From Microbacterium sp. Leaf288 (GTDB lineage Bacteria > Actinomycetota > Actinomycetes > Actinomycetales > Microbacteriaceae), in assembly GCF_001422925.1 (NCBI RefSeq), contig NZ_LMNI01000010.1:892084-956083 (forward strand): a stretch of 64,000 nucleotides of DNA, written 5' to 3'. The position numbers were made by a program, and so were the translations under genes. Shown one piece after another: positions 9,128 to 20,363 of this stretch. Numbering within the stretch: the stretch's first letter is position 1; every line of letters starts with the position of its first letter. The notes beneath the pieces were generated by a model. It searched no databases. It saw only the letters and a program-made list of their open reading frames with translations, and was not told the DNA's origin.

Positions 9128-9158
9128 CGCGTCCTCGACACACGCACGACCACGGGCA

Positions 9159-9164
9159 TACGCT
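9159..9164 (+). promoter_or_regulatory. -10 box of maltokinase, leaderless type
   Basis: TACGCT followed by 7 nt and the ATG at 9172. The LacI-type palindrome lies just upstream of the expected -35 position. Confidence 0.45.
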
Positions 9165-9171
9165 CACAGGT

Positions 9172-10560
9172 ATGGACAGCACGTTGGCGTGCCTTGCGGC
9201 GTGGATGCCACGGCAGCGGTGGTACGCCGCCAAGGGGCGCCCGCCCAGCCTGCGCCTGCTCGCGTGGTGGGATCTGAGCGCGGAGTCCGGCGGCGCGGAA
9301 GACGCCGACACCGGCACACGCATCCGCACATTCCTCGTCGCGGACGAGGGCGCTCTGCCGGCCGTGCTGTACCAGATCCCGGTCGTCGAGCGCGCGACGG
9401 AGGACGTCGACGCCGACCCCGACCACGTCATCGGCAGTCCGGTGCCGGGAACGACCTTCATCGACGGCCCGTTCGACCCCGCGTACGCCCAGGCTCTGCT
9501 GCGCCTCATCACGGTCGGGGGCACCGCACACGGACCGCAGACCACGGCGATCGGGCGGGTTGCAGGCTCAGGCGGAGCTCCGTCTCGGGCGACCTCGCGG
9601 GTGATCAGCGGAGAGCAGTCGAACACGTCGCTCATCTTCGAAGGCGACGGCGCCCCGGTGATCTGCAAGGTCTACCGGCAGCTGCACGCGGGCCTCAACC
9701 CCGACATCGAGCTGCAGGAAGCGCTGGCCGGGGCGGGATCGCCCCATGTGCCGCGTCCGGTCGGCTCGATCGAAGGCACGTGGCCGGACCTGGCCACCGC
9801 GCACGGCACCGTGCACGGGTCCCTCGCCTCCGCGCAGGAGTTCCTGCCGGGCGTCGAAGACGCATGGCGCGTCGCGCTGCAGGCAGCAGCCAAGGGTGAC
9901 GACTTCCGCGACGCGGCGCGCGCGCTCGGCACCGCGACGGCCGAGGTGCATGTCGCCCTGGCGGAGTGCTTCCCGACCCGCACGGCGACGGACGCCGACC
10001 GCGCGGCGACGGCGGCCACGTGGGAGCGAAGGTTCGCGATCGCCATCGCGGAGGTCCCCGAGATCGCCGGACAGCGGGATGCCGCCGCAACGGTGTACCG
10101 GCGCGCGCTCGAGGTGCCGTGGCCGCCGCTGCAGCGCATCCACGGCGACTTCCACCTCGGGCAGGTGCTGCACTCCCCCGAGCGCGGCTGGATCATGGTC
10201 GACTTCGAGGGCGAGCCGCTGCGCCCGATGGCCGAGCGCACGCAACCCGATCTCGCACTGCGCGACGTCGCGGGGATGCTCCGCTCGTTCGACTACGTCG
10301 CGGGTTCGCTGCGCCTGGACGACCCGGATCGCTCCGCCGACGCGGTGCGCGCGTGGGCGCGGGACGCACGCCGGGCGTTCGTGGACGGATACGCCGCGTC
10401 GGCGGGAGGGCTCGACCCCCGGCATCCGCTCCTCGCCGCGCTCGAGCTCGACAAGGCGGTGTACGAGGCGATCTACGAGGCCCGCAACCGGCCGACGTGG
10501 GTCGCGATCCCGCTGCGCGCGATCGCGCGGCTGGTCGAGCGTCCTGCCCCGGTGGCCTGA
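9172..10560 (+). CDS. mak: Maltokinase
   Basis: 462-aa aminoglycoside-phosphotransferase-fold kinase of the Mak/Pep2 family, which makes maltose-1-phosphate from maltose and ATP for GlgE-type alpha-glucan synthesis. The N-terminus WMPRQRWYAAKGRPP is typical of the maltokinase cap domain. The catalytic loop HGDFHLGQVL (H324, D326) and metal-binding VDFEGEP (D344) are intact. No treS, glgE or glgB neighbours are present in the window, so the partners are elsewhere. A LacI-type palindrome and a leaderless -10 box precede the ATG, consistent with carbohydrate regulation. Confidence 0.9.
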   Translation: MDSTLACLAAWMPRQRWYAAKGRPPSLRLLAWWDLSAESGGAEDADTGTRIRTFLVADEGALPAVLYQIPVVERATEDVDADPDHVIGSPVPGTTFIDGPFDPAYAQALLRLITVGGTAHGPQTTAIGRVAGSGGAPSRATSRVISGEQSNTSLIFEGDGAPVICKVYRQLHAGLNPDIELQEALAGAGSPHVPRPVGSIEGTWPDLATAHGTVHGSLASAQEFLPGVEDAWRVALQAAAKGDDFRDAARALGTATAEVHVALAECFPTRTATDADRAATAATWERRFAIAIAEVPEIAGQRDAAATVYRRALEVPWPPLQRIHGDFHLGQVLHSPERGWIMVDFEGEPLRPMAERTQPDLALRDVAGMLRSFDYVAGSLRLDDPDRSADAVRAWARDARRAFVDGYAASAGGLDPRHPLLAALELDKAVYEAIYEARNRPTWVAIPLRAIARLVERPAPVA

Positions 10561-10584
10561 CGCCGTCGGCCGAGCGTCGCGGGC

Positions 10585-11865
10585 TCAGCCCTCGTCGTCG
10601 AGTTCCGCCTCGTCCTCGGGCTCGTCGTCCTCGGCGTCGGCGACCGACCGTGCGTACCAGGAGTCCCAGTCATCCATGAGGCGCTGCACGGCCCCGTGGA
10701 ATCTCGCCGTCGCCGAGCCCGGTGCGGTGTCGCCGAAGTAATGGGTGACCCACTCCTCCAGGCGCGCGACGGCCTCGGGGTCCGAGAGGACGCGCTCGGT
10801 CTGGGCGACGATGTCAGGGGCGGCTGTCGCGTCGAGCCACTCGCAGGCCGACAGGTACCCGTGCGTATCGATCGCGGCGGCGGGGTCGGCCGGCCGCGTG
10901 ATCATGAGCGGCTTGTCGGCCGCGAGCCGGTCGTAGACCATCGCCGAGATGTCGACGATCGCGACGTCCGCGGCGGACAGCTGCCAGCCGAGCTCCGGCC
11001 CGTCGTCGAAGACGTGCTGGCCCGAGGGATCCGAGGCATTCGCTGCGTTCAGGGCCGCGATGATGCGCTTGTTCGCCGCCCCGTACTCGTGGTTCACGAC
11101 ACCCGAGCGCGGGTGGGGCCGGTAGATCACGCGATGGCGACCCGTGGCGAGGAGCGCGGTCACGAGCGCCTCACCGTGCGTGGCTATCGAGCCGTAGTGG
11201 GCCGACGGGCGGTCCCCCTCCCACGTGGGCGCGTAGAGCACCACCGTGCGCGCGTCGGGTGTGTAGGGCAGGGTGCCCGAGTAATGGTCGGCCTGCGGAC
11301 GCCCGATCTCGATCGTGCGGCGCGCGATGTCGTAATCCCACAGCACCCGCGAGAGTCGCTCCCGCGCGGCGTCGCCAGCGATCATCGCGTAGTCGTACGC
11401 CTTGTACTGGTTCGTGGTCATGTACATCTTGTCGGACTCGCCGTGGTTGATGAACACGTGCCAGCGACGGCCGTAGCGGAACATCTGGAAGTTGCGCGTG
11501 TTCTGGTTGACGTACAGCACGACGCGGATGTCCTGCTTGGCGATGAAGCGCTCGAGATCGCGCACCGTCGGAACGAACGCCACCGGGAGCGCCCCGTCGG
11601 CCAGCAGCGCTTCGGCGCCGGTGGCGGCGCGGCTCAGCACCACGACGGGCCAGGTCTTCGCGAGGTCTGCGAGCGGCTTGTACCACTGCCGCATCTGGTA
11701 CATGTTGACCGCGCCGTCGGCGAAGTAGACGGCCACCCGGTACTGGAAGGGCGGGTGCGGCGGCCGGGCCGCGAGGGTGCGCCTCACGTCGATCACGGCC
11801 GAACGATTGCGCACCGCCTTGCGGACGAGAGCGACCGCCTTCTTGCCATCCGAGACCAGACCCAC
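10585..11865 (-). CDS. CDP-glycerol glycerophosphotransferase-family protein (wall polymer)
   Basis: 426 aa. The C-terminal two thirds match the Glyphos_transf (TagB/TarF-like) GT-B fold: FINHGESDKMYM, VLYAPTWEGDRPSAHYGS, VIYRPHPRSGV, then DVAIVDISAMVYDRLAADKPL. The family transfers glycerol-phosphate or other polyol-phosphate units onto membrane-linked wall polymer precursors; the exact unit cannot be read. The GTG at 11865 follows TAGGCT by 6 nt. The C-terminus is very acidic (DAEDDEPEDEAELDDEG). It is divergent from the GT2 gene, with only 40 bp between. Confidence 0.88.
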   Translation of the reverse strand: MGLVSDGKKAVALVRKAVRNRSAVIDVRRTLAARPPHPPFQYRVAVYFADGAVNMYQMRQWYKPLADLAKTWPVVVLSRAATGAEALLADGALPVAFVPTVRDLERFIAKQDIRVVLYVNQNTRNFQMFRYGRRWHVFINHGESDKMYMTTNQYKAYDYAMIAGDAARERLSRVLWDYDIARRTIEIGRPQADHYSGTLPYTPDARTVVLYAPTWEGDRPSAHYGSIATHGEALVTALLATGRHRVIYRPHPRSGVVNHEYGAANKRIIAALNAANASDPSGQHVFDDGPELGWQLSAADVAIVDISAMVYDRLAADKPLMITRPADPAAAIDTHGYLSACEWLDATAAPDIVAQTERVLSDPEAVARLEEWVTHYFGDTAPGSATARFHGAVQRLMDDWDSWYARSVADAEDDEPEDEAELDDEG

Positions 11866-11871
11866 GCTTCC

Positions 11872-11877
11872 AGCCTA
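11872..11877 (-). promoter_or_regulatory. -10 box of the glycerophosphotransferase gene at 10585, leaderless type
   Basis: On the minus strand TAGGCT lies 6 nt before the GTG at 11865. Confidence 0.42.
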
Positions 11878-11905
11878 CCCAGGGCTCTCATGACATGATC
11901 GACGC

Positions 11906-13000
11906 GTGCATGTCGAGCAACACGGGCGCAGGGACGCTCCGGTCCCTCCCCCCGGCTCCGGCGTGAGCTTCGTGATGCCGGTGCTCAACGAGCGCGACTA
12001 CCTCGGCCGTGCGGTCGAGACGGTGCTCGCGCAGGACGTTCCCGGCCCGACCGAGCTGGTCCTGGCTCTCGGCCCCTCGACGGACGGCACCAACGCGCTG
12101 GCGGCGAAACTCGCCGCCGGCGATGATCGCATCGTGCTCGTCGAGAACCCGGGCGCAGACATCCCGATCGGCCTCAACCTGGCGATCCGCGCCGCGCGGC
12201 ACCCCACCGTGGTTCGCGTGGACGCACACTCCGAGCTGGATCCGACATACGCGCGACGCGCGCTGGCGACCCTCGACCGCGTGCGCGCCGCGAACGTCGG
12301 CGGCGTGATGCGCGCCGACGGCCGCACGCCGTTCCAGCGTGCCGTCGCGCGCGCCTACAACTCCCCCATCGGCCTCGGCGGCGGCGCGTACCACGGCGGC
12401 ACGCAGGAGGGCGAGGCGGAGTCCGCCTACCTCGGCGTCATGCGCCGCAGCGTGCTCGAGGAGGTCGGACTGTTCGACGAGAGCATCCGGCGCGGCGAGG
12501 ACTGGGAGCTGAATCTGCGCATCCGTCGTGCCGGCTACCGCGTCTGGTTCGATCCCGCGCTGGCCGTGACGTATTGGCCGCGCGAGAGCTGGGCGCGCCT
12601 GGTGCGCCAGTTCTCGGCGACGGGCCGGTGGCGAGGGGAGCTCGTCCGCCGCTTCGGGCGCGGCAACTCGCTGCGGTTCTTCGCGCCGCCGGCGCTCGTG
12701 CTGACGATCCTGCTGGGGATCATCATCGGCGTGCTCCAGCTCACGGGTCTGCTGCAGGGTTGGTGGTCGGTGGCGGCTTGCGTCGTCTACCTCCCCGTGC
12801 TCGCGTACGCCGTCCTCATCGCCGTCGTCGCTCTCGGCCGGGGTGGCGGGCACGGCTGGCGCGACAAGCTGTGGACAGCGGCGGTGCTGCCGTCCATGCA
12901 TCTCGCATGGGGCTGGGGCTTCCTCCTCGGAGTGATCGGCGGTGCACACGACACCGTCGACACGTCCCGCCTCGGAAGCCGCAACACGCCGCTGCCGTGA
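11906..13000 (+). CDS. Glycosyltransferase family 2, ExoA-like, membrane-anchored
   Basis: 364 aa. GT-A domain: VSFVMPVLNERDYLGRAVE at the N-terminus, VRVDAHSELDPTY (DxD-type metal site as DAH), GGTQEGEAESAYLGVMRR, and RRGEDWELNLRIRRAGY (ED acceptor-side base). About two or three hydrophobic helices follow at residues 255-330 (LVLTILLGIIIGVLQLTGLL and following). Resembles ExoA-type transferases of exopolysaccharide or wall polymer synthesis. The start GTG at 11906 follows CATGAT by 6 nt, compatible with leaderless initiation. Its position among three glycerophosphotransferase genes suggests one polymer pathway. Confidence 0.87.
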   Translation: MHVEQHGRRDAPVPPPGSGVSFVMPVLNERDYLGRAVETVLAQDVPGPTELVLALGPSTDGTNALAAKLAAGDDRIVLVENPGADIPIGLNLAIRAARHPTVVRVDAHSELDPTYARRALATLDRVRAANVGGVMRADGRTPFQRAVARAYNSPIGLGGGAYHGGTQEGEAESAYLGVMRRSVLEEVGLFDESIRRGEDWELNLRIRRAGYRVWFDPALAVTYWPRESWARLVRQFSATGRWRGELVRRFGRGNSLRFFAPPALVLTILLGIIIGVLQLTGLLQGWWSVAACVVYLPVLAYAVLIAVVALGRGGGHGWRDKLWTAAVLPSMHLAWGWGFLLGVIGGAHDTVDTSRLGSRNTPLP

Positions 13001-13021
13001 CACCCGGCGGGCGGGCGGCCG

Positions 13022-14473
13022 TCAGGCGTCGATGAAGCCCTGGTCGAGGATGCGTGCCACGACCCGCTCGGCGGCGCGGCCGTCGTCGCGGGCGTTGAAC
13101 TTGTCGCGCCACCGCGCGTACCGCGACGCGTACTTCGCGGTCTCGTCCGCGGCGAGCGCGGCCACCAGTTCATCCTGCGTGCGCACCATCGGGCCCGGCG
13201 CGTGCGCGGCCAGGTCGAAGTAGAACCCGCGCAGTTCCCCTCGGTAGTGCTCCATGTCGGGCACGAGGAAGTACATGGGCTTCCCGGTCACCGAGTAGTC
13301 GAACATCACGGACGAGTAGTCGGTGATGAGCGCGTCGGCGACGAGCAGCAGCAGCGAGGTGTCGGGGAAGCCTGTGACGTCGATCACGCGCGGGCCTTCC
13401 GCGTCACGTCCGGGCAGCAGCGTGCGCGAGTGCCCGCGCACGAGCACGACCGCATCGGTGGCCGCGGCGAGCGAGACCGGATCGATGAAGTCCACGATCT
13501 GGTCGCGGTCGTCACGCCACGTCGGCGCGTACAGCAGGACGCGCTCGCCGGGACGGATGCCGAGGGCCTCGCGCGTCGCCGTGCCGTCGCCCGTGGTCAG
13601 CACATCGTTGCGCGGATACCCCTCGACCCAGATCGGTCGTGTGAGGAATGCGTACGCCTTGCCGAGGATGCGCGCGGCATAGGGGTTCTGCGCCAGCAGG
13701 ATGTTCCACCGCCGCGACTCGCGGACGACCGCCGCCGTCCGGCGCGGGTCGAACCCGGGCCGGTGCAGCGCCAGGCGCTTGAGGGGCGTGCCGTGCCAGG
13801 TCTGCAGCACCACCTGCCCCTTGCGTCGCGCGAACCGGCGGCGCAGCCAGTCGTTGACCACGAGCAGTCGCGCGGCGCCGCGGGCCCGCCACCATTCGGG
13901 GCTGCCCTCGACCACGGCAATCGCGCCGGCCGGCACGGCGACCGACAGGTCGACGACGCTCCAGTAGCGGGTCACGCCCGGCGCGCGGCGCGCGACCTCT
14001 CGGTCGATCGCGAGAGGGTTGCAGCTGGCGTTGCGGCCATAGAAGCTCTCGAAGAACACCGCGTTCTCGAACCCCGTGGCGGGTCGGGTCGCATAGCGGC
14101 GTTCGAGGGCGTCCTGCCCCTCACCGGAGTCGTACGCGGGGTCGATCGGCGGCCCGACACGCAGGGTCCACCCCTCGAGGCTCGCTCTGAGTGTTCCGAG
14201 CTGTGTGAGCGGGAGGACTTCGGGGGGACGGATGCCGCGGGCCGTGGGGTCCGTGATGCGCACCTCGTACGAGCCCGCGGGCAGCGGCAGTTCCGGGCCG
14301 CCCCAGCGCGCGGCGCGCAGCGGGAGCGTCGCGGTCCACGTCTTGCCGCGGCCGGTGAGGCGCGCGGTGACGCGGGCGCGGGCGCCGACGATCTCGACGG
14401 ATCCGGGCCGTTCCCCCTCGCCCGAGAGCACGAGAGCCGGGCTCCCCTCCGTCGTGAAGCGCGCGTCGGTCAT
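13022..14473 (-). CDS. CDP-glycerol glycerophosphotransferase-family protein
   Basis: 483 aa. About 150 N-terminal residues form an extra beta-rich region (ALVLSGEGERPGSVEIVGAR...). The Glyphos_transf domain follows: QTWHGTPLKRLALHRPGFD, WNILLAQNPYAARIL, VEGYPRNDVL, VLLYAPTWRDDRD, VLVRGHSRTL and LITDYSSVMFDYSVTGKP, all hallmark TagF/TarF-like motifs. It overlaps the preceding gene by 4 nt (ATGA), so the two transferases are co-translated and probably add consecutive units in the same teichoic-acid-like polymer. The ATG at 14473 is set by this overlap. Confidence 0.92.
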   Translation of the reverse strand: MTDARFTTEGSPALVLSGEGERPGSVEIVGARARVTARLTGRGKTWTATLPLRAARWGGPELPLPAGSYEVRITDPTARGIRPPEVLPLTQLGTLRASLEGWTLRVGPPIDPAYDSGEGQDALERRYATRPATGFENAVFFESFYGRNASCNPLAIDREVARRAPGVTRYWSVVDLSVAVPAGAIAVVEGSPEWWRARGAARLLVVNDWLRRRFARRKGQVVLQTWHGTPLKRLALHRPGFDPRRTAAVVRESRRWNILLAQNPYAARILGKAYAFLTRPIWVEGYPRNDVLTTGDGTATREALGIRPGERVLLYAPTWRDDRDQIVDFIDPVSLAAATDAVVLVRGHSRTLLPGRDAEGPRVIDVTGFPDTSLLLLVADALITDYSSVMFDYSVTGKPMYFLVPDMEHYRGELRGFYFDLAAHAPGPMVRTQDELVAALAADETAKYASRYARWRDKFNARDDGRAAERVVARILDQGFIDA

Positions 14474-15744
14474 CCGGTTCCTTCCCTGGGGCCGTCGTGG
14501 GCCGTTCCGGCCAGAATCGCACGGTACACCCTCTCGGCGTTGCGCCCGTCGCGGAACGCGTGCACCCGCGCGTCCAGCGCGACCGCCCGTTCGACGCGGC
14601 GCGCGCGCTCGGCATCGTCGCCGAGCACCGCGTCCAGCTGGGTCGCCGCCTGGGTCCAGTCGATCGCCCAGTCGTCGCCCGCCACGTCGGCGTAGGTGCC
14701 GTAGAAGCCGCGCCTGCGCGCGTACTCGTCGACGTCGGGCGCGAGGAACAGCGTGGGCAGCGGCACGAGCGAGGCGTCGAACGCGAGCGACGAGTAGTCG
14801 GTGACGAGGGCGTCGAGGCCGGGCAGCAGCGGGGTCACGTCTGCGACCAGGTCGCTGCCGAGCGACTGCACGCGGTCCGTCGGGAACGGCGGGGCGTAGT
14901 CGCCCGCGCCGAGCGGGTGCGAGCGGACGAGGAGCGTCGCGTCATGACGCCCCAGCACGTCGACGATCTGCGACCACTCCTCGGTGGTCGGCACCGCGGG
15001 GTCGACCGCACCGTCGCGCCAGGTGGGCGCATAGAGCACGAAGCGGGTCGAGGGCTCCACGCGGGCAACCGCGCGCCCGATCGCGGCGCGGGCCTGCACG
15101 CGGCGATCCTCGGCGGTGCCGCGCGAGAGCACGTCGACGCGCGGCTCGCCGGTCACCGGCACGCTCGCGTCGGGCAGGGCGAAGGCGGATTCGAGACGGC
15201 CGCGGACGAGGTGCGAGGCGGCCGGAATCACGCGGATGCGGCGCGCGGCGCCGCGGTACATCGATCTCAGGAGCCCGCGCACCGCCCCGGCGGCGGGGGT
15301 GGCCGCGACGACGTCGGGCACCCTCAGCGTCTCGGGGGAATCGACCCCGATCCGCTTGAGCGGGATGCCGTGCCACAGCTGCACGACGAAAGCGCCCGAC
15401 ACGGCGTAGCGGTTGACGTCGCCGAATCCGTGCGTGACGACGACCACCCGGGCGCGCGCGGTGCGCCACAGCCCGTTCAGGGAGCGCTTCGGAACCGTAC
15501 GGATGCCGCGGGCCGCGGCATCCGTCGCCTCCTGGGCCGACCCGACCAGCCACACCGGGCGGCGTCCGTCGGCGGCCGCCACCTCCCAGAGCGCCAGCGC
15601 ACCGTCGCCGATGCCGATCGCACAGCCGATGACCCACTCGTCGCGCGAGCGAGGCACGAGGAGGGTGAGGAGGCGTCCGGCGGCGTAGAGCGGGATCGTC
15701 GCGAGCTTTCGGGCGTTCCCCGCGCCGAACGAGAAGGACGCCAT
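14470..15744 (-). CDS. CDP-glycerol glycerophosphotransferase-family protein
   Basis: 424 aa. Glyphos_transf domain with VVTHGFGDVNRYAV, QLWHGIPLKRIGVDSPE, VLYAPTWRDGAVDPAVP, LLVRSHPLGAGDYAPPF and LVTDYSSLAFDASLVPLPTLF. It is the first gene of the two-gene unit and overlaps the next by 4 nt. The ATG at 15744 follows TAGGCT by 6 nt. The start lies inside one arm of an 11-bp inverted repeat shared with the intergenic region. The polyol substrate cannot be inferred from sequence. Confidence 0.92.
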   Translation of the reverse strand: MASFSFGAGNARKLATIPLYAAGRLLTLLVPRSRDEWVIGCAIGIGDGALALWEVAAADGRRPVWLVGSAQEATDAAARGIRTVPKRSLNGLWRTARARVVVVTHGFGDVNRYAVSGAFVVQLWHGIPLKRIGVDSPETLRVPDVVAATPAAGAVRGLLRSMYRGAARRIRVIPAASHLVRGRLESAFALPDASVPVTGEPRVDVLSRGTAEDRRVQARAAIGRAVARVEPSTRFVLYAPTWRDGAVDPAVPTTEEWSQIVDVLGRHDATLLVRSHPLGAGDYAPPFPTDRVQSLGSDLVADVTPLLPGLDALVTDYSSLAFDASLVPLPTLFLAPDVDEYARRRGFYGTYADVAGDDWAIDWTQAATQLDAVLGDDAERARRVERAVALDARVHAFRDGRNAERVYRAILAGTAHDGPREGTG

Positions 15745-15777
15745 CCCGCGAGCCTACCTGCTCGCCGGATGGCGTCC
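15736..15777. repeat. Inverted repeat spanning a start codon, between htrA and the wall polymer pair
   Basis: GGACGCCATCC (15736-15746) and GGATGGCGTCC (15767-15777) are perfect 11-bp inverted arms with a 20-nt loop. The left arm contains the ATG of the 14470-15744 gene. It may end htrA transcripts or act as an operator; no T-tract is seen. Confidence 0.5.
15751..15756 (-). promoter_or_regulatory. -10 box of the glycerophosphotransferase pair, leaderless type
   Basis: On the minus strand TAGGCT lies 6 nt before the ATG at 15744. It falls inside the loop of an 11-bp inverted repeat (arms 15736-15746 and 15767-15777). Confidence 0.42.
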
Positions 15778-15793
15778 CTGGGGGGGGTGTGGA

Positions 15794-17485
<1,692 letters not shown>

Positions 17486-17591
17486 GGTTGCTCCTTCTGC
17501 CAAGCACTCACCACTGTGCCCACCGATGCTGTGCGTTTCTTATGTCGCGAATGGGACTCGGCTATGCAACAGGGATGAGCCCGCCCGGTAT

Positions 17592-17597
17592 TACGGT
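17592..17597 (+). promoter_or_regulatory. -10 box of the aminotransferase gene, leaderless type
   Basis: TACGGT followed by 6 nt and the ATG at 17604; no Shine-Dalgarno. Confidence 0.38.
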
Positions 17598-17603
17598 GAA
17601 GCG

Positions 17604-18803
<1,200 letters not shown>

Positions 18804-18812
18804 GCCTCGGCG

Positions 18813-19616
18813 TCAGCGCGGCCCGACACCGAATCGCCGGAGCGTCAGCGCAGGGTTGACACGGCGCACGCGCTCGATCGCTCCGACGTCGAGGTGGGCG
18901 ACCGCGACGTCGGTCGACGTGCCGACGGCGGCGAGCTCCACGCCCTGCGGGTCGACGACGAGCGAGTGGCCCACGCCCAGGGGCGGCGGATGGTCCGCGG
19001 CGGCGACGAACACCGTGTTCTCGATCGCGCGGGCGTGCAGCAGGGTGCGCCAGTGGTGCTCCTTGAGCGGACCGCGCACCCATTCCGCCGGAACGAGGAA
19101 CACATCGGCCCCGGCGTCCACGAGCAGCCGCCCGACCTCGGGGAATCGGAGATCGTAGCAGGTCATGAGACCGAACCGGAGTCCCCCGAACTCGAACGTC
19201 TGCGGTTCAGCGGGCTCGCCGGCTTCGACCCAGTCCGACTCCCGCTGGCCGAACGCGTCGTACAGGTGCAGCTTCCGGTAGTGCGCGATCAGGCCCGTCG
19301 CATCGACCGCGACCGCGGTGTTGCGCACACGCTCGCCGTCGCCGGCGCGCTCGAGCAGGCCGGCGACGATCGTCAGGTCGTGCTGCGCCGCGAGTCGCGT
19401 GAGCGCCTGCACGAACGGGCCGTCCAGCTCCTGGGCGTTCGCGGCGAGCGACTCGTCGAACGGGTCGACGAAGTAGCTGGAGTACTCGGGGAGCACGACG
19501 ACCCGCGCTCCGCGATCGGATGCCGTGGCCACGAGCTGCGCGATGGACTCGAGGTTCACCGCGGCATCGGCCGTCGGCGCGAACTGCGCCACCCCGATGG
19601 GGAGGGTCTCGGTCAT
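18813..19616 (-). CDS. Carbon-nitrogen hydrolase (nitrilase superfamily)
   Basis: 267 aa with the Glu-Lys-Cys triad: E44 (LPEYSS), K115 (YRKLHLYD), C153 (MTCYDLRFPE). FAQFAP-type start (IGVAQFAPTADAAVNL). Subfamily members include omega-amidase (Nit2) and deaminated-glutathione amidase; the neighbouring kynurenine/glutamine-transaminase-like gene, convergent with it, fits an omega-amidase role (inference). The ATG at 19616 is preferred because GGAG sits 7 nt upstream; an in-frame GTG at 19622 overlaps the upstream stop. Downstream of, and coupled to, the small membrane protein gene. Confidence 0.88.
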   Translation of the reverse strand: MTETLPIGVAQFAPTADAAVNLESIAQLVATASDRGARVVVLPEYSSYFVDPFDESLAANAQELDGPFVQALTRLAAQHDLTIVAGLLERAGDGERVRNTAVAVDATGLIAHYRKLHLYDAFGQRESDWVEAGEPAEPQTFEFGGLRFGLMTCYDLRFPEVGRLLVDAGADVFLVPAEWVRGPLKEHHWRTLLHARAIENTVFVAAADHPPPLGVGHSLVVDPQGVELAAVGTSTDVAVAHLDVGAIERVRRVNPALTLRRFGVGPR

Positions 19617-19618
19617 CG

Positions 19619-20131
19619 TCACGCTCCGTTCGTCCGGCGGCGTGCCCGGAGGATCGCGGGCAGGACCAGCCACATCGCGCAGACCAGCAGCCCGAGCGGG
19701 ATGAGGGCCCACCAGAACGCCGACCCGCCCAGCACGACATCGAACACGAAGGCCACGACACCGACAAGGAGCACGGCGACGGTTCCGAGCGCGGTGACGA
19801 GGGCGAGGTGTCCGTACCGCACGACTTCGGCCTTGGCGCGCTGCTGGAACAGCGCGCGATGCAAAGCCACCGGTGCGAGGGCGACGATCGAGCTGAGGGC
19901 CGACAGCACGACGAGCCCCAGATAGAACGACTTCTGAGACTCGGTGAGGTCGCCGAAGGCCGGCTGGAACGCCAGCGCGAGCAGGAAGCCGGTCAGGATC
20001 TGCGTGCCCGTCTGCAGAACGCGCACCTCCTGCAGGACCTCGCTCCAGTTGCGGTCGGCGCGCTCCTCCGGCGTCTCGGCGCGGCCGTCGGCGCGCTCTT
20101 GTCGAGGGTCGGTGTCGCGCTCGGTGGGCAT
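19619..20131 (-). CDS. DUF6328-like small membrane protein
   Basis: 170 aa. A charged N-terminus (ERDTDPRQERADGRAETPEERADR) is followed by about four hydrophobic helices: TGFLLALAFQPAF, FYLGLVVLSALSSIVALAPV, LVTALGTVAVLLVGVVAFVF, and ALIPLGLLVCAMWLVLP. The stretch NWSEVLQEVRVLQTGTQILTGF before helix one is typical of the DUF6328 family. Function unknown. It lies directly upstream of the nitrilase gene on the same strand, with 2 nt between stop and ATG. Confidence 0.75.
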   Translation of the reverse strand: MPTERDTDPRQERADGRAETPEERADRNWSEVLQEVRVLQTGTQILTGFLLALAFQPAFGDLTESQKSFYLGLVVLSALSSIVALAPVALHRALFQQRAKAEVVRYGHLALVTALGTVAVLLVGVVAFVFDVVLGGSAFWWALIPLGLLVCAMWLVLPAILRARRRTNGA

Positions 20132-20206
20132 GGGTTCATCCTCGCCCGCTGCCCGCGATCGGGGCAAGCAGACCACCCCGTGTCACGACCACCCCAAACC
20201 CCGTGC

Positions 20207-20212
20207 TAGGCT
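20207..20212 (+). promoter_or_regulatory. Possible -10 box of the initiator tRNA
   Basis: TAGGCT ends 11 nt before the mature tRNA 5' end. No clear -35 is seen at 17 bp. Confidence 0.35.
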
Positions 20213-20223
20213 ATTCCTTGTGC

Positions 20224-20297
20224 CGCGGGGTGGAGCAGCTCGGTAGCTCGCTGGGCTCATAACCCAGAGGTCGCAGGTTCAAATCCTGTCCCCGCAA
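20224..20297 (+). tRNA. Initiator tRNA-fMet (CAU anticodon)
   Basis: 74 nt without encoded CCA. Initiator hallmarks are all visible: C1-A72 mismatch at the end of the acceptor stem (CGCGGGG against CCCCGCA), three consecutive G-C pairs in the anticodon stem (CTGGGCTCATAACCCAG), and the T-arm GCAGGTTCAAATCCTGT. A discriminator A follows. The D-arm is GAGCAGCTCGGTAGCTC. A strong hairpin terminator begins 6 nt later. Confidence 0.97.
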
Positions 20298-20302
20298 CAG
20301 AG

Positions 20303-20347
20303 AACACAGAAGAGGGCGTCCCGAAAGGGACGCCCTCTTCTGTGTTT
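20303..20347. terminator. Bidirectional hairpin terminator between tRNA-fMet and the MarR gene
   Basis: A perfect 20-bp stem (20303-20322 with 20327-20346) closes a GAAA tetraloop, followed by T residues on the plus strand. It serves the tRNA and, from the other side, the convergent regulator gene. Confidence 0.93.
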
Positions 20348-20363
20348 GTCCCGCGTTGTCGCT

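Noticed and set aside
20224..20297. tRNA-fMet as an integration site for a genomic island
   Set aside because: No integrase and no repeated tRNA 3' end are found downstream; the following genes are native-looking carotenoid and housekeeping genes.
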